Assembly: GCF_964259225.1 (NCBI RefSeq) | Contig: NZ_CAXVKN010000001.1 | DNA from: Catenibacterium mitsuoka_A | Lineage (GTDB): Bacteria; Bacillota_I; Bacilli_A; Erysipelotrichales; Coprobacillaceae | DNA: 64,000 nucleotides | Direction: 5' to 3' (one strand) | Shown here: positions 20,537 to 30,645 of the stretch, piece by piece | Layout of the letters: the number at the start of each line of letters is the position of its first letter | Position numbering within the stretch: the stretch's first letter is position 1 | Notes under the pieces: model-generated | What the model was told of the DNA's origin: nothing | Databases searched by the model: none | The model's input: the letters and a program-made list of their open reading frames with translations, nothing else | Position numbers and translations under genes: made by a program

Positions 20537-20562
20537 ATATGAAAATTATCAAAAGTTATTAT

Positions 20563-21600
20563 TTAGAATAAATCCCCTCTTTTATGTTCTCCCATATTAG
20601 ACATAATACATTCTTGATGTTGCTTATGAACAATATCCCAGACATATTCCATCCCTGTGGCAAGTGGCTGTTTAAGAAAATCCTCTTTATCAATCCAATA
20701 AACCTCTCCTTCATCACTTGAATGAAGAACTCCTTCATACTCACTCGCCTTATAGACTAGAATAATATTATGAATAGAATGCTTATACCAATGATATAAA
20801 CCACATAAATAAGGATTCTTAATTGTAAGACCTGTTTCTTCATTCACTTCTCTAATCATAGCATCTTTGAATATTTCTTCTTTTTCTACATGACCACCAG
20901 GGAAAGTAATACCAGTATAAGAATCATTGACTTTATTCTGAACTAAGACATGTCCTTTATCATCTTCAATCATACACATATTCATCAAGCAGACATCTTC
21001 TTTACGACGTTTTTTTACACCTTTAAACTCAATTGCCTGTACTGGGCATATCTCTAAACAGGCCCCACAGTGTAAACATTGTGAGACATCTATTACTTCA
21101 TTATGAATACAACGTTGAGGACAAATAGTCTCACATTTGCCACAATGAATACAACGATCAGTAATAGTATAATAAGTACCATGTTCCTTACTGTTAATAG
21201 TAATAGGTTCTCTTTTTATATGTGCTGGATCACTGATATCAAAATATTCACCAGATGCTTCATATAAACAAAAGACATCCAATGCCTTTCTTGTATCTTC
21301 TGGATAGATAGACTGCATATAAGTATTCTTTAGGAAGATCTCATCAAGTTTATGAGACCCAATATTCTTAACCTTACCACTTAAACTAAAAGATACTTTT
21401 CCTTTAAGTCCTGTCAAGGAAATATACTCTTGGTTCATGAGTTCCTTATAGAAACTCTTACCTCTTGCAGTTAAGAAGTAAATACCTTCTTCATCATACA
21501 ACATTAAGTCGATGATTCGAGTGATAGGTCTACCCTCACTATTAATAGTTGCCATTGTGACAGAATGAATGTCTTCAACAAGTAATTTGATATAATTCAT
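20563..21600 (-). CDS. Fusion protein: flavin-nucleotide-binding (PNPOx-like) + 2[4Fe-4S] ferredoxin + Nudix hydrolase
   Basis: 345 aa with three modules. Residues 1-130 are a pyridoxamine-phosphate-oxidase-like FMN split barrel (MATINSEGRPITRIID...). Residues 145-190 are a bacterial dicluster ferredoxin with two full Cys sets (C150/153/156/160 and C175/178/181/185). Residues about 203-330 form a Nudix hydrolase with a perfect box starting at GGHVEKEE and ending REVNEETGL. All catalytic residues are retained. There is no frameshift, so the fusion is real in this sequence. It could couple an electron-transfer flavoprotein to a nucleotide-cleaning activity; substrate and role are unknown. Confidence 0.85.
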   Translation of the reverse strand: MNYIKLLVEDIHSVTMATINSEGRPITRIIDLMLYDEEGIYFLTARGKSFYKELMNQEYISLTGLKGKVSFSLSGKVKNIGSHKLDEIFLKNTYMQSIYPEDTRKALDVFCLYEASGEYFDISDPAHIKREPITINSKEHGTYYTITDRCIHCGKCETICPQRCIHNEVIDVSQCLHCGACLEICPVQAIEFKGVKKRRKEDVCLMNMCMIEDDKGHVLVQNKVNDSYTGITFPGGHVEKEEIFKDAMIREVNEETGLTIKNPYLCGLYHWYKHSIHNIILVYKASEYEGVLHSSDEGEVYWIDKEDFLKQPLATGMEYVWDIVHKQHQECIMSNMGEHKRGDLF

Positions 21601-21647
21601 AAAATACCTCCAGATATTATTTTATAACATAAAGAAAAGAGAGTCTA

Positions 21648-22301
21648 TTACAGGCTCTCTACATACTCTTCTAAACATAGATTTTTCTGATGCATCTTCA
21701 AGGCAGCTTTCTTACCTACATAACGATAATGCCATGGTTCATGCTTAATATGTGTTATAGATGTTTTACTCTTAGGATAACGTTTCACAAAACCATATTT
21801 ATAAGCATTTCTTTCTAACCATCTATAAGCAGACTGATTGGTTGTATAACGGTTATCCCCTACTATATCCACTGCAAGCCCTAATTGATGTTCGCTTGTA
21901 CCTGGGACTGACACATAATTTAATGCATATCTTCTTGCAAGAAGCGTACATAACCCTTTACTCTTGTAATAATTCGTACGATTATCTAAGATTTTCTGTT
22001 GCGAATGAGATGATCGATATCCTTCATTCACCTGCATATAAATATCATCTTTTCTTGCAGCTCTAAACATTTGTGATAATTCAGGCACAATACGTGAATC
22101 TACTTCTTTCCCATTATCTAGCTTTGTAAGAATCACTTTATAGTTATCTGGTATTCTATTTGTATGATTCACAAGCATAAGATTCCAGCCATGATTTGTA
22201 GAAGCATCTTCTATAAAAGTATCTGAACGAAATATAATATATCCCGATAATATGAGTAATAGAATTCCTAGAACTAAAAAACATTTCTTGAATAATCGCA
22301 T
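21648..22301 (-). CDS. D-alanyl-D-alanine carboxypeptidase, VanY/M15B family
   Basis: 217 aa with an N-terminal membrane anchor (hydrophobic 8-25) and an extracellular zinc peptidase domain. Zinc and catalytic motifs: SEHQLGLAVDIVG (SxHxxGxAxD) and EPWHYRYVG (ExWH). It trims the terminal D-Ala from peptidoglycan stem peptides. It is encoded with two membrane proteins upstream on the same strand. Confidence 0.9.
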   Translation of the reverse strand: MRLFKKCFLVLGILLLILSGYIIFRSDTFIEDASTNHGWNLMLVNHTNRIPDNYKVILTKLDNGKEVDSRIVPELSQMFRAARKDDIYMQVNEGYRSSHSQQKILDNRTNYYKSKGLCTLLARRYALNYVSVPGTSEHQLGLAVDIVGDNRYTTNQSAYRWLERNAYKYGFVKRYPKSKTSITHIKHEPWHYRYVGKKAALKMHQKNLCLEEYVESL

Positions 22302-22371
22302 TTCTTTTCACCTCACAATAGTTATATCGTGAAATGTTGAAAAGAAACATCTCAAATTCCTTACAAAAATA

Positions 22372-22863
22372 TTAAGATTTACTTACATGAATATAATCTT
22401 TGGTAATAAATAATATAATAGGACGAAGGAATCCACATGAGAAAACACTTAATACAATAAGCCATGATGCATATTTACATCTTTTAGATAAGAAGTGATA
22501 AGCAATAATATGATCAACAATAAACCCAATAATTAATATTACTAGAAACACAACAAATAAAAGATAGTTTAATTCATCCATCGCAAATAAGACATATCCA
22601 ATAATTAATACAGGAAATGCACAGAGAGAGGATATAATACCAAGAACATGATCTCCTGTGATATTTCCTAATAAATATTTATTATAGAATGGAATCCAGC
22701 CACGATAGGTTTTAGTATCTAATAATGAAGAGACAAGGAATCCTTCAAAAAGATAACCTACTACATAAGTACAAAGTATACCTATGAAGAGAGATACAAA
22801 TATAAGAAATAAAGTTGACAATATACCCATTAGAAAAAATACACTTAATGCACCCATAATCAT
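22372..22863 (-). CDS. Small polytopic membrane protein (DUF5684-like)
   Basis: 163 aa with four to five hydrophobic segments. The motif RGWIPFYNKYLLGNITG near residue 54 resembles the PxYNxYxL motif of DUF5684-type membrane proteins. Function is unknown. The start codon directly abuts the YdcF-like gene upstream, so the two are translated together. Confidence 0.6.
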   Translation of the reverse strand: MIMGALSVFFLMGILSTLFLIFVSLFIGILCTYVVGYLFEGFLVSSLLDTKTYRGWIPFYNKYLLGNITGDHVLGIISSLCAFPVLIIGYVLFAMDELNYLLFVVFLVILIIGFIVDHIIAYHFLSKRCKYASWLIVLSVFSCGFLRPIILFITKDYIHVSKS

Positions 22864-23883
22864 TTACCTCACAATTGAAAGAATAACAATAAATATACTG
22901 TAGAGAATAATCACAATTACATGCTTCTTCCATGTCATGCTTAAATAGCCTATAAATTCTCTAATTAAGGCATTTAATGTGAAATACCATTTAGTGACTG
23001 AACCAAAGCCAATACATCTAATTCCTAAATCTTTCGCAAGTATCAAGGCTCTGAAAACATGATAAGACGTTGTTACAAGTCCAACTCGTGGAGATTCTTT
23101 AGTCATAAGTTTTGATGAGAATAAGAGGTTTTCTTTTGTATTCGTAGATTTGTCTTCAATGATCATCTTACTCTCATCAATACCTTTATTGATGGCATAT
23201 CGTGCCATGGCTTCTCCTTCAGGAATATCTTCTCCCTTGCCTTGTCCTCCAGACATAATGACTAAAGCTTTTGGATTCTTTTTTAGGATTTCTATTCCTT
23301 GATCAATTCTACTTGCGAGTAATGGAGGCACCTGTTCTCCTTTGATGCCTGCTCCTAATACTATTATATAATCCAGTTTCCTTTTTTTGAATAAGTGGAA
23401 TGTATTTAGGAAAGCAGAAAGGCAATAGCTTGCAAGAACGGATAAGAGATAGAATACCGCAAACGAAATAATAGCATAAAGAGATGTCATGATTTTATTA
23501 GATGATTTTACAAATATCGGTCCTACAAATAGGAAAATAAATAATCCTATCGCAAAGATTAAAGAAAGAAGATTAGTCAATTTCAATCCTTCATGTTTAA
23601 TGACTTTAATCCCTTCTACAAAGAACATAATAATAGTTGCAAGTGGAAAAAATAGGATAACAAGTACTGCAGCAGCGACTAATAGAACCCCTATATCCAT
23701 AATAAGTGGATAATAAGTTAATGTTTCAGAATAGTAGAACGCATAGAAAAAAGCTGTAATAATAGTCATCATGGAAAGTCCAAAGAACCCCACACCGCTC
23801 CATAAGGTACGTGATTCATAACGCATCAATAAACAATACATGAAATACAAAATCAATAATATAATGAGTGGAATAATTAACAT
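22864..23883 (-). CDS. YdcF/ElyC-SanA (DUF218) family membrane protein
   Basis: 339 aa: six or so hydrophobic segments in the first 165 residues, a cytosolic-to-surface DUF218 domain in the middle (DYIIVLGAGIKGEQVPPLLASRID and VIMSGGQGKGEDIPEGEAMA) with the conserved STNTKENLLFS and a C-terminal membrane segment. The family is linked to envelope maintenance and undecaprenyl-phosphate metabolism. It is in an operon with the small membrane protein and perhaps VanY. Confidence 0.85.
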   Translation of the reverse strand: MLIIPLIILLILYFMYCLLMRYESRTLWSGVGFFGLSMMTIITAFFYAFYYSETLTYYPLIMDIGVLLVAAAVLVILFFPLATIIMFFVEGIKVIKHEGLKLTNLLSLIFAIGLFIFLFVGPIFVKSSNKIMTSLYAIISFAVFYLLSVLASYCLSAFLNTFHLFKKRKLDYIIVLGAGIKGEQVPPLLASRIDQGIEILKKNPKALVIMSGGQGKGEDIPEGEAMARYAINKGIDESKMIIEDKSTNTKENLLFSSKLMTKESPRVGLVTTSYHVFRALILAKDLGIRCIGFGSVTKWYFTLNALIREFIGYLSMTWKKHVIVIILYSIFIVILSIVR

Positions 23884-23899
23884 AAAATCACCTCCTAAT

Positions 23900-23927
23900 G
23901 TAAAAAGCCACCTAGAAAGATGGCTTA
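23900..23927 (-). terminator. Terminator of metA
   Basis: AAGCCATC / GGTGGCTT stem with a T-run on the minus strand. Confidence 0.7.
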
Positions 23928-24863
23928 TTTCTTACGTTCATGAAGATCACTTAAATCATATGGTGTTTCCTGATAAACATAATAGTTCAACCAGTTAGAG
24001 AATAAAAGATAGGCATGTGAACGCCATTTTACTTGTATTTCCTGAGATGGATCATCATCAAGATAATAGTTTTTAGGTAGTTCTGCAATAACATCTGGTT
24101 TCTCTTTGTCACGCTTATATTCTTTATCTAATGTGTCTGGATCATATTCAGGATGTCCTGTCACAAAGAACTGAGAACCATCCTTAGAAGCCACCAAATA
24201 GACTCCTGCAGCATCACTTTCAGCAAGTATATCTAAGTTAGAGTTACTTGCAACATCTTCCTTTAAAACAGTTGTATAACGTGAATGTGGTGCATAGAAC
24301 TGATAATCAAAACCTCTTAAAATCTTTCTTCTCATCTTTCTTTGATCAGTATGATGACGATATACACCAGTTAATTTATGCTTCAATAAGTACTTATCAA
24401 TACCATAATAATAATGTAAAGCAGCCTGTGAAGCCCAGCATATAAAGAAAGAACTAAAGACATGTGTCTTGGCCCATTCAAGGATTTCACATAGTTCATT
24501 CCAATAGTCTACTTCTTCAAAAGGCATCTGTTCTACAGGAGCACCTGTAATAATCATACCATCATAAGAATTCTCTTTAATATCTTTAAATGTCTTATAG
24601 AAAGTAAGTAAATGTTCCTTAGGAACATTCTTAGAATCATGTGTAGACATATGAATAAGTTCTACTTCAAGCTGTAATGGTGTATTAGATAATAATCTTA
24701 ATAATTGTGTTTCTGTTGTAATCTTTAAAGGCATGATATTCACAATTAAAATTTTTAAAGGTCTAATACGCTGTGTAGTCGCACGTGTCTGGTTCATAAC
24801 AAAGATGTTTTCATCAGTTAAGACCTTATATGCTGGTAAATCATCTGGAATATTAATTGGCAT
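23925..24863 (-). CDS. metAA: Homoserine O-acetyltransferase MetA (HTS family)
   Basis: 312-aa enzyme of methionine synthesis. Catalytic Cys142 is in [15 protein letters not shown]. Residue 111, which decides acyl-donor choice in this family, is Glu (TGAPVEQM), the residue linked to acetyl-CoA use; succinyl-CoA enzymes have Gly here. I therefore call it an acetyltransferase despite the family's succinyltransferase name. No SAM riboswitch or S-box is visible upstream. It is 11 bp downstream of the dGTPase gene. Confidence 0.92.
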   Translation of the reverse strand: MPINIPDDLPAYKVLTDENIFVMNQTRATTQRIRPLKILIVNIMPLKITTETQLLRLLSNTPLQLEVELIHMSTHDSKNVPKEHLLTFYKTFKDIKENSYDGMIITGAPVEQMPFEEVDYWNELCEILEWAKTHVFSSFFICWASQAALHYYYGIDKYLLKHKLTGVYRHHTDQRKMRRKILRGFDYQFYAPHSRYTTVLKEDVASNSNLDILAESDAAGVYLVASKDGSQFFVTGHPEYDPDTLDKEYKRDKEKPDVIAELPKNYYLDDDPSQEIQVKWRSHAYLLFSNWLNYYVYQETPYDLSDLHERKK

Positions 24864-24874
24864 AAAAACTCCCC

Positions 24875-26071
24875 CTATCTATATGCAAGTAATTCATCAA
24901 ATGCATCAATAATAAAATGATCTGTCATCCCTGATAAATAATCAATAATACTCTTTGCTAAAGCAAGTGAATCATTCTCAAAGTCATAGACTATATGATT
25001 TTGATAACGTTCATCATGGAGTAGAGTACTATAGCGTGTTAACCATTTAAGATAATGATTAATAATGAGTGGATAACGTTCTGCATCTTTTTTTAAGTCT
25101 AAAACAAAATTGTCATGTTGTCCATACTCATATAAGAAAGAAAAGAGACTCTTTAGAATCAATTGTACATATTGCGTATGAATCTTAACCTTCTTTATTT
25201 CATAGATCTTTTGATAATTAAACTTCATAAATATCTTCATAATTTCAAACGCCTCATTAGACAAACCAATATAGTCTTTTGTACTATTATGAATCACATC
25301 TTGAATAAAGTAATTGACCACTGTTCCATTATTGATTGCTTTAAATAGTTCTGGGACAACTGCATTAATTTCTTCTATTAAGCTTTTCATATCTTCTTCA
25401 TTAAGTATATGTAAGTTCCATGCATCCTCTATATCTCTTGCAAGATAAGCTATCTTATCACTGATTTTCACCACACACCCTTCTAGAGTATAAGGCTGAT
25501 AAAGTCCTGGTGATTTAAAGTCTTTTAAATCGATTTTTTCATCTCTAGGTTTAATTCTTCTTTGATTCACTTCGCCACAATGAGCAATAATGCCATCTCT
25601 TACTGCATAGGTCAGATCAAGATTATGTTCAATATGTTGATCATCCTCTAATAGACATAAATCATCTATTAAGTGAAGGCTATTCTTTTCGTGCCAGAAA
25701 GGTTCTAATCCATGTTTTATAGACAAAGAAGAAAGAATCTTTTCGCCACCATGACCAAAAGGGGCATGTCCTAAATCATGTCCTGCACTAATAGCACGTG
25801 TAAGTTCAGTATTCAGTCCTAGTTGATAAGCGATTGTATAACTGATAGATTCTACTAGATTCACATGTTCAGCACGTGTACATATATGATCATTATCAGG
25901 TGCAAAGAAGACCTGTGTCTTATGTTTTAAACGTCTATAGGCTGTAGTAAATATAATACGATTATAATCTCTCATAAAAGGTGTTCTAAAATCACCTTTT
26001 CTTTCATATAACTGTGATTCTCTTTCTATGCAGTCATTGTATTTAGGATTGTCTTTATTCATTGCCTTCAT
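24875..26071 (-). CDS. dgt: Deoxyguanosinetriphosphate triphosphohydrolase-like protein (dGTPase)
   Basis: 398-aa HD-domain phosphohydrolase that cleaves dNTPs to nucleoside and triphosphate. Metal ligands are seen in [12 protein letters not shown] and [16 protein letters not shown] (the HD pair), with the late D in [17 protein letters not shown]. The N-terminal [19 protein letters not shown] is typical of the family's Gram-positive members. The start at 26071 has AGGTGA four to five bases upstream. It is likely cotranscribed with metA. Confidence 0.9.
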   Translation of the reverse strand: MKAMNKDNPKYNDCIERESQLYERKGDFRTPFMRDYNRIIFTTAYRRLKHKTQVFFAPDNDHICTRAEHVNLVESISYTIAYQLGLNTELTRAISAGHDLGHAPFGHGGEKILSSLSIKHGLEPFWHEKNSLHLIDDLCLLEDDQHIEHNLDLTYAVRDGIIAHCGEVNQRRIKPRDEKIDLKDFKSPGLYQPYTLEGCVVKISDKIAYLARDIEDAWNLHILNEEDMKSLIEEINAVVPELFKAINNGTVVNYFIQDVIHNSTKDYIGLSNEAFEIMKIFMKFNYQKIYEIKKVKIHTQYVQLILKSLFSFLYEYGQHDNFVLDLKKDAERYPLIINHYLKWLTRYSTLLHDERYQNHIVYDFENDSLALAKSIIDYLSGMTDHFIIDAFDELLAYR

Positions 26072-26100
26072 GAAATCACCTCAAAAAAATTATAGCATAA

Positions 26101-26127
26101 AAAAAGGCGCCTAAGCGCCTTAAGAGA
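26101..26127 (-). terminator. Terminator of nagB
   Basis: AAGGCGC-TTAG-GCGCCTT plus seven T on the minus strand. Confidence 0.88.
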
Positions 26128-26859
26128 TTATTTAGATAATAATGATGCGGCTGCTTCATCAACGATGATGATTGCATCTTCATGTTTCTGAAGAATAGAA
26201 GCTGGTAAATCTTCTGTTACTGGTCCTTCAACTAAGCCTTTAACTGCTTTAGCTTTTCTTTCACCAGTTGCGATTAATAATACCTTCTTAGCTTCCATGA
26301 TATTAGAAATACCCATAGTGATTGCATGAGTAGGAACAGCACTTAAATCACCATTGAAGAATAATCTAGCGTTGTCTTCGATTGTGCTCTGTTTAAGTGC
26401 AATGTAGTGAGTCACTGAATCAAATGATGTACCTGGTTCATTGAAACCAACATGTCCATTAGAACCTATCCCTAATAACTGGATATCTCTTGGATTTTTA
26501 GCTAATAATGCATTGTATTCATCACATACTTCTTCGATAGATCCCTTACCCTTAGGAACATTAATATTATTCTTATCGATATCTAATTCATTGAATAACT
26601 GATGGCACATGAAATAGTAATAACTCTGTGGATGATCCTGTGCTAAACCATAATATTCATCAAGGTTGAATGATTTGATATCTTTGTAGCTTGTTCCGTT
26701 AGCTTTATGATCTTCTCTCATTAATTCATAAAGACGGATTGGTGTAGAACCAGTAGCTAGGCCAAGGTTTGCGTTTGGTTTATTTTTAATAACGTCAAGC
26801 ATGATTTCTGCTGCTTTCTGACTTGCTTCTTCATAATCTTTAGTAACAATAACTTTCAT
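26128..26859 (-). CDS. nagB: Glucosamine-6-phosphate deaminase NagB
   Basis: 243-aa enzyme that converts glucosamine-6-phosphate to fructose-6-phosphate and ammonia. Signature motifs: LGLATGSTPIRLYELM (phosphate loop), FNLDEYYGL (catalytic Asp), GIGSNGHVGFNEPG (catalytic His/Glu region) and ITMGISNIM. It opposes GlmS, encoded at 52 kb. It is monocistronic and divergent from ptsI, with a candidate operator in between. It could also process GlcNAc derived from the glycosylasparaginase operon. Confidence 0.96.
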   Translation of the reverse strand: MKVIVTKDYEEASQKAAEIMLDVIKNKPNANLGLATGSTPIRLYELMREDHKANGTSYKDIKSFNLDEYYGLAQDHPQSYYYFMCHQLFNELDIDKNNINVPKGKGSIEEVCDEYNALLAKNPRDIQLLGIGSNGHVGFNEPGTSFDSVTHYIALKQSTIEDNARLFFNGDLSAVPTHAITMGISNIMEAKKVLLIATGERKAKAVKGLVEGPVTEDLPASILQKHEDAIIIVDEAAASLLSK

Positions 26860-26921
26860 ATTATTATCCTCCTGTTTACACTTCTATATTATACTCGTTA
26901 TTCCTATTTGTAAAGTAAAAT

Positions 26922-26936
26922 TTTCATAATATGAAA
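26922..26936. promoter_or_regulatory. Candidate operator TTTCAT-N3-ATGAAA between nagB and ptsI
   Basis: Palindrome 63 bp upstream of nagB, with the same core and nearly the same distance to the start codon as the one upstream of the GH1 gene at 20509. It could serve both divergent genes. Confidence 0.4.
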
Positions 26937-26959
26937 TTTTCTTTATTTATTTTAAAATA

Positions 26960-27060
26960 TATTGGTATAAATTATCCGATAGTGAAATAGTGGTTAAAGA
27001 GTGATCTGGTAACTAGAATACATCTATTTTTCACTATTAAAAAAGTGAAAAAATGATCCT
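26960..27060 (+). promoter_or_regulatory. ptsI 5' leader with mutually exclusive hairpins
   Basis: An extended -10 (TGGTATAAA, 26963-26971) would start a 250-nt leader. Its first segment ATAGTGAAATAG (26979-26990) can pair with CTATTTTTCACTAT (27024-27037), and the latter can instead pair with AGTGAAAAA (27044-27052). There is no T-run, so this is not a standard terminator. The rest of the leader to 27208 shows nothing recognisable. Confidence 0.4.
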
Positions 27061-27225
27061 AATTAGCTTCTTTCAACACTTGTAGATATATATAGATAGA
27101 TTTTAGTTAATTCATACCCTCAAAATTGTGTAAATTTGTCAAAAAATTATATATGAAAGAACTTCTTTCCTTTATTTTGTACCCCTTTTATTGTAAAATA
27201 TGGAGTATATGGAGGTAGGTCAAAA

Positions 27226-28947
27226 ATGACAAATGTAAAAGGTATTGCGGCATCTAGTGGTTATGCCATTGCAAAAGCATATAAATTAGATATGCCAGAT
27301 TTAACTGTAACACGTACTACAGTTGAAGACACAGAAGCTGAAATTGCTTTATATAACAAGAGCGTTGCAGCAGTAAAACTTGAAATCGCTGCAATTAAGG
27401 AAGCAGCTACTAAAAACTTATCTGAAGAAGAAGCAGCAGTATTTGATGCTCATGCTCAGATTCTTGAAGATCCAGAACTTCAGTCACAGGTTGAAGCTAA
27501 GATCAATGATGAAAAGTTATGTGCTCCAGCAGCATTAGAAGATGTAGCTAATTTATTCATTACTATGTTCTCATCTATGGATGATGCATATTTCAAAGAA
27601 AGAGCAGCTGACGTTAGAGACGTAACTACTCGTTTAAAAGCTAACTTATTAGGTAAGTCTTTACCTAACCCTGCTTTAATTGATGAAGAAGTTGTAATCA
27701 TCGCTCATGATTTAACTCCTTCTGATACAGCTCAGTTAAATAAAAACTTAGTTCGTGGTTTCATCACTGATATCGGTGGTAGAACTTCTCACTCTGCTAT
27801 CCTAGCTAGATCTATGGAAATCCCAGCAGTTGTAGCAACTAACGTTATTACTGAAACTGTCAATGATGGTGATATGGTAGTTCTTGATGGTTTAACAGGT
27901 GATGTATTTGTTAACCCTGATGAAGAAACAGTTTCAACTTATGAAGCTAAGAGAAAAGAATTCGAAGACTACAAAGCAGAACTTAAGACATTAAAGACTG
28001 CTGAATCAGTATCTACTGATGGTCATAAGGTATTATTAGTAGCTAACATCGGTTCTCCAAATGATATCGAAGCTATTAAGCAGAATGGTGCTGAAGGTGT
28101 TGGTTTATTCAGAACTGAATTCTTATATATGGAATCAGATGAACTTCCAACAGAAGATTCACAGTATGAAGCTTATAAGACAGTACTTGAAAACGTAAAT
28201 GGTCCAGTTGTTGTTAGAACAATGGATATCGGTGGAGATAAGAAGTTAAAGGCTCTTCCAGTTCCTGAAGAAATGAACCCATTCTTAGGTGTTCGTGCTA
28301 TTCGTCTTTGCTTCCAGAGAGAAGAAGTATTCAGAACTCAGTTAAGAGCATTACTTCGTGCTTCAGTTTATGGTGATCTTAAGATCATGTTCCCTATGAT
28401 TGCAACTGTTGAAGAATTCAAGAAGGCTAAGGGAATCTTATTAGATGAAAAGGCTAAGTTAGTTGCTGAAGGTGTTAAAGTTTCTGATTCAATCGAAGTT
28501 GGTATCATGATTGAAATCCCAGCTGCTGCTGTTCTTGCTGATCAGTTTGCTAAGGTTGTAGATTTCTTCTCAATCGGTACAAACGACTTAATCCAGTACA
28601 CTTTCGCTGCTGACCGTATGTCATCTACAATCAACTACTTATATCAGCCATTCAACCCATCAATCTTAAGATTAGTTAAGAACACAATTGATGCTTCTCA
28701 TAGAGAAGGGAAATGGACTGGTATGTGTGGTGAAATGGCAGGCGAAGCTCTTGCTGCACCATTACTACTTGGTTTAGGACTTGACGAATTCTCAATGTCT
28801 GCAACTTCAATTCTTGCTCAGAGAAAACGTATCAGAGAATTATCTTATGAAGAATCTAAGAAGGTAGCTGAAAAGGCAACTACTGAACTTTCTACAATGG
28901 AAGAAGTTGTTGAATTAGTTAAAGCTGAAACTGGTATTGAAGGATAA
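27226..28947 (+). CDS. ptsI: PTS phosphotransferase enzyme I
   Basis: 573-aa general PTS energy-coupling protein that takes phosphate from PEP and hands it to HPr. The phosphorylated histidine is His189 in [12 protein letters not shown]. The PEP-utilising C-terminal barrel shows [27 protein letters not shown] and the cysteine in GMCGEMAGE. ptsH is not adjacent, unlike in many Firmicutes where ptsH-ptsI are paired. Codon use is strongly biased to preferred codons, suggesting high expression. GGAGG precedes the ATG. Confidence 0.97.
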   Translation: MTNVKGIAASSGYAIAKAYKLDMPDLTVTRTTVEDTEAEIALYNKSVAAVKLEIAAIKEAATKNLSEEEAAVFDAHAQILEDPELQSQVEAKINDEKLCAPAALEDVANLFITMFSSMDDAYFKERAADVRDVTTRLKANLLGKSLPNPALIDEEVVIIAHDLTPSDTAQLNKNLVRGFITDIGGRTSHSAILARSMEIPAVVATNVITETVNDGDMVVLDGLTGDVFVNPDEETVSTYEAKRKEFEDYKAELKTLKTAESVSTDGHKVLLVANIGSPNDIEAIKQNGAEGVGLFRTEFLYMESDELPTEDSQYEAYKTVLENVNGPVVVRTMDIGGDKKLKALPVPEEMNPFLGVRAIRLCFQREEVFRTQLRALLRASVYGDLKIMFPMIATVEEFKKAKGILLDEKAKLVAEGVKVSDSIEVGIMIEIPAAAVLADQFAKVVDFFSIGTNDLIQYTFAADRMSSTINYLYQPFNPSILRLVKNTIDASHREGKWTGMCGEMAGEALAAPLLLGLGLDEFSMSATSILAQRKRIRELSYEESKKVAEKATTELSTMEEVVELVKAETGIEG

Positions 28948-28962
28948 AAAACACAATACTTG

Positions 28963-28993
28963 AGAGATGAACGTTTGTTCATCTCTTTTTTTG
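28963..28993 (+). terminator. ptsI terminator
   Basis: AGAGATGAAC-GTTT-GTTCATCTCT plus seven T. Confidence 0.9.
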
Positions 28994-28999
28994 TGCATA

Positions 29000-29026
29000 C
29001 AAAAAACCACCTCTTTATAGAGGTGG
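29000..29026 (-). terminator. Terminator for the minus-strand L,D-transpeptidase pseudogene
   Basis: CCACCTCT / AGAGGTGG stem followed by six T on the minus strand. Together with the ptsI terminator it is enclosed by an 11-bp outer inverted repeat (28952-28962 with 29027-29037). Confidence 0.75.
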
Positions 29027-29053
29027 CAAGTATTGTGATATTAGTCAAATATT

Positions 29054-30474
29054 TTAATTCACCTTATACCATATAAAAACTAATATAAGCTGTTTTTTGT
29101 TCTGATATATACCAATCAATACGTCTCCTTGAAGCATTTTTAATATACGAATCATATCACCTTAAGAGACACTGATACAGCCATTTGTTGCCCTGCCAGT
29201 AGAACATGTAAGAAAATACCACTACCAGCTCCTGGAGTACAAGATGTATTATAGTTAATTGCAATAGCATATCTATAAGCTTCTTGATAGTCTACTAAGT
29301 GTTCAGCACTACTCCATTGGATACCTGCCTGGCTAGCATCGACTAATTTATTGTAGTAAGAGCTATTACTGTCATCCACCCAATAGTGGTTGTTGTTGAC
29401 TTGAAGATAGCTTCTAGAAATACCGGGATTACCTGCTATACCAAAGGCCTGTCCAAAGCTATAAACACCTCCTGGTGTCTTTTTATCGCCTTCACGTTTA
29501 CTTCCTGTAATTCCTCTGCTACCTACTCTCGCACTGCAGCTAAGTGTTTCTGTCTAAACACCGTCGTGTTTCGTATGTACTGTCAAAGTTGCAGAACTGC
29601 CACCATTTCCCACTACTGTAATAGCTTGAGTTGTATGTTTTGATATAGACATATTAGCAACAAAGCTTTGACTTACAGATTGTGATTGAGATGATACAGA
29701 AGAGTTATTTGAAGAAGAAACCTGTTTTTTAGCTTGAGACGCATTATTAGAATGTGTTTTGGTTTTTGTCTCTACTGTCGCCTTTTCTTGAGGCACTTCT
29801 TTGTCTTTTAAGGTATTACGAATGATCTTTTTACCTTCTCCATTAGCGAATGTCTCAGTCACAAGTTCTTGATTTGAATTAGCTACAGGAGTGATATTTA
29901 CTGGTAATTCTTTAGTAGTTATATTACCTGAACTATCCTTCACATTCACCTTTATTGTATAAGTCCCCTCTTTATTTGCATCAATAGCACTATAATCATA
30001 ACTTAGTTCTACAGGTGATAAATCTAAAGCATTAAATAAACCAAGCACATTAAAATCAAATTTACTTAAATCTGTTCCTTTCACAATATCAATACTTGCA
30101 TAATCAGTATTAACTTCTGGTGCAGTCGTACCAACAGCCTTTACTTTTTTAATAAGTTTATTCTTATTAAAGGTCATTGTAATCTTATAATCACCAATCG
30201 CAAAATAATTCTTGCCTCCTTCATATTTAAAATTAGATTTAACATTTAATCCCTTTACTAATTTCTTTTGATCTTTTACATCCATATCTTTAGTATCTAA
30301 TAATTCCATTGCATCATAAGGAAACTTCTTACCATATTCTAATTTAAGCGTTTTATTATCCTTTAAGACAAACTTAGGAACTCTTGTAAGAGTATAGATA
30401 CCTATACCACCTAAAAGAACCACTACAATGATACACATAATGGCTATAATACTTTTCTTTTTTAACTTAATCAT
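29054..30474 (-). pseudogene. L,D-transpeptidase (YkuD/ErfK family) pseudogene
   Basis: The gene would encode a membrane-anchored (hydrophobic 9-28) protein with an Ig-like region, a Ser/Gln/Asn-rich linker and a C-terminal YkuD catalytic domain. An amber codon at 29554-29556 interrupts KHDGV-TETLSCSARVG where a Trp codon fits, and the same frame then continues down to about 29205. A one-base shift near 29200 moves the catalytic TNGCISVS motif to another frame, and an ochre (29162-29164) follows it. Three lesions indicate a decayed gene. The N-terminal 306 residues could still be made without the catalytic domain. Confidence 0.85.
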
Positions 30475-30609
30475 TAAATTAACACCCCTTAAACCTCAAT
30501 TAATCTATTAATTTTTAGTTAATATTTTAAAGATTATTTATAATATATATATCAATGGGGTTAGAATATGTTTATTACTTTATAGTCGCTTAATAGAGAT
30601 AAACAAGCG

Positions 30610-30645
30610 CAAAAAAAACTGACCTTTTATAGTCAGTTTAGTCTC
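30610..30645 (-). terminator. Terminator of der
   Basis: AAACTGAC / GTCAGTTT stem plus a T-run on the minus strand, overlapping the der stop codon. Confidence 0.85.

Noticed and set aside
29554..30474. Complete 306-aa gene of unknown function
   Set aside because: The same frame continues after the TAG with clear YkuD domain sequence, so it is the front part of a broken L,D-transpeptidase gene.
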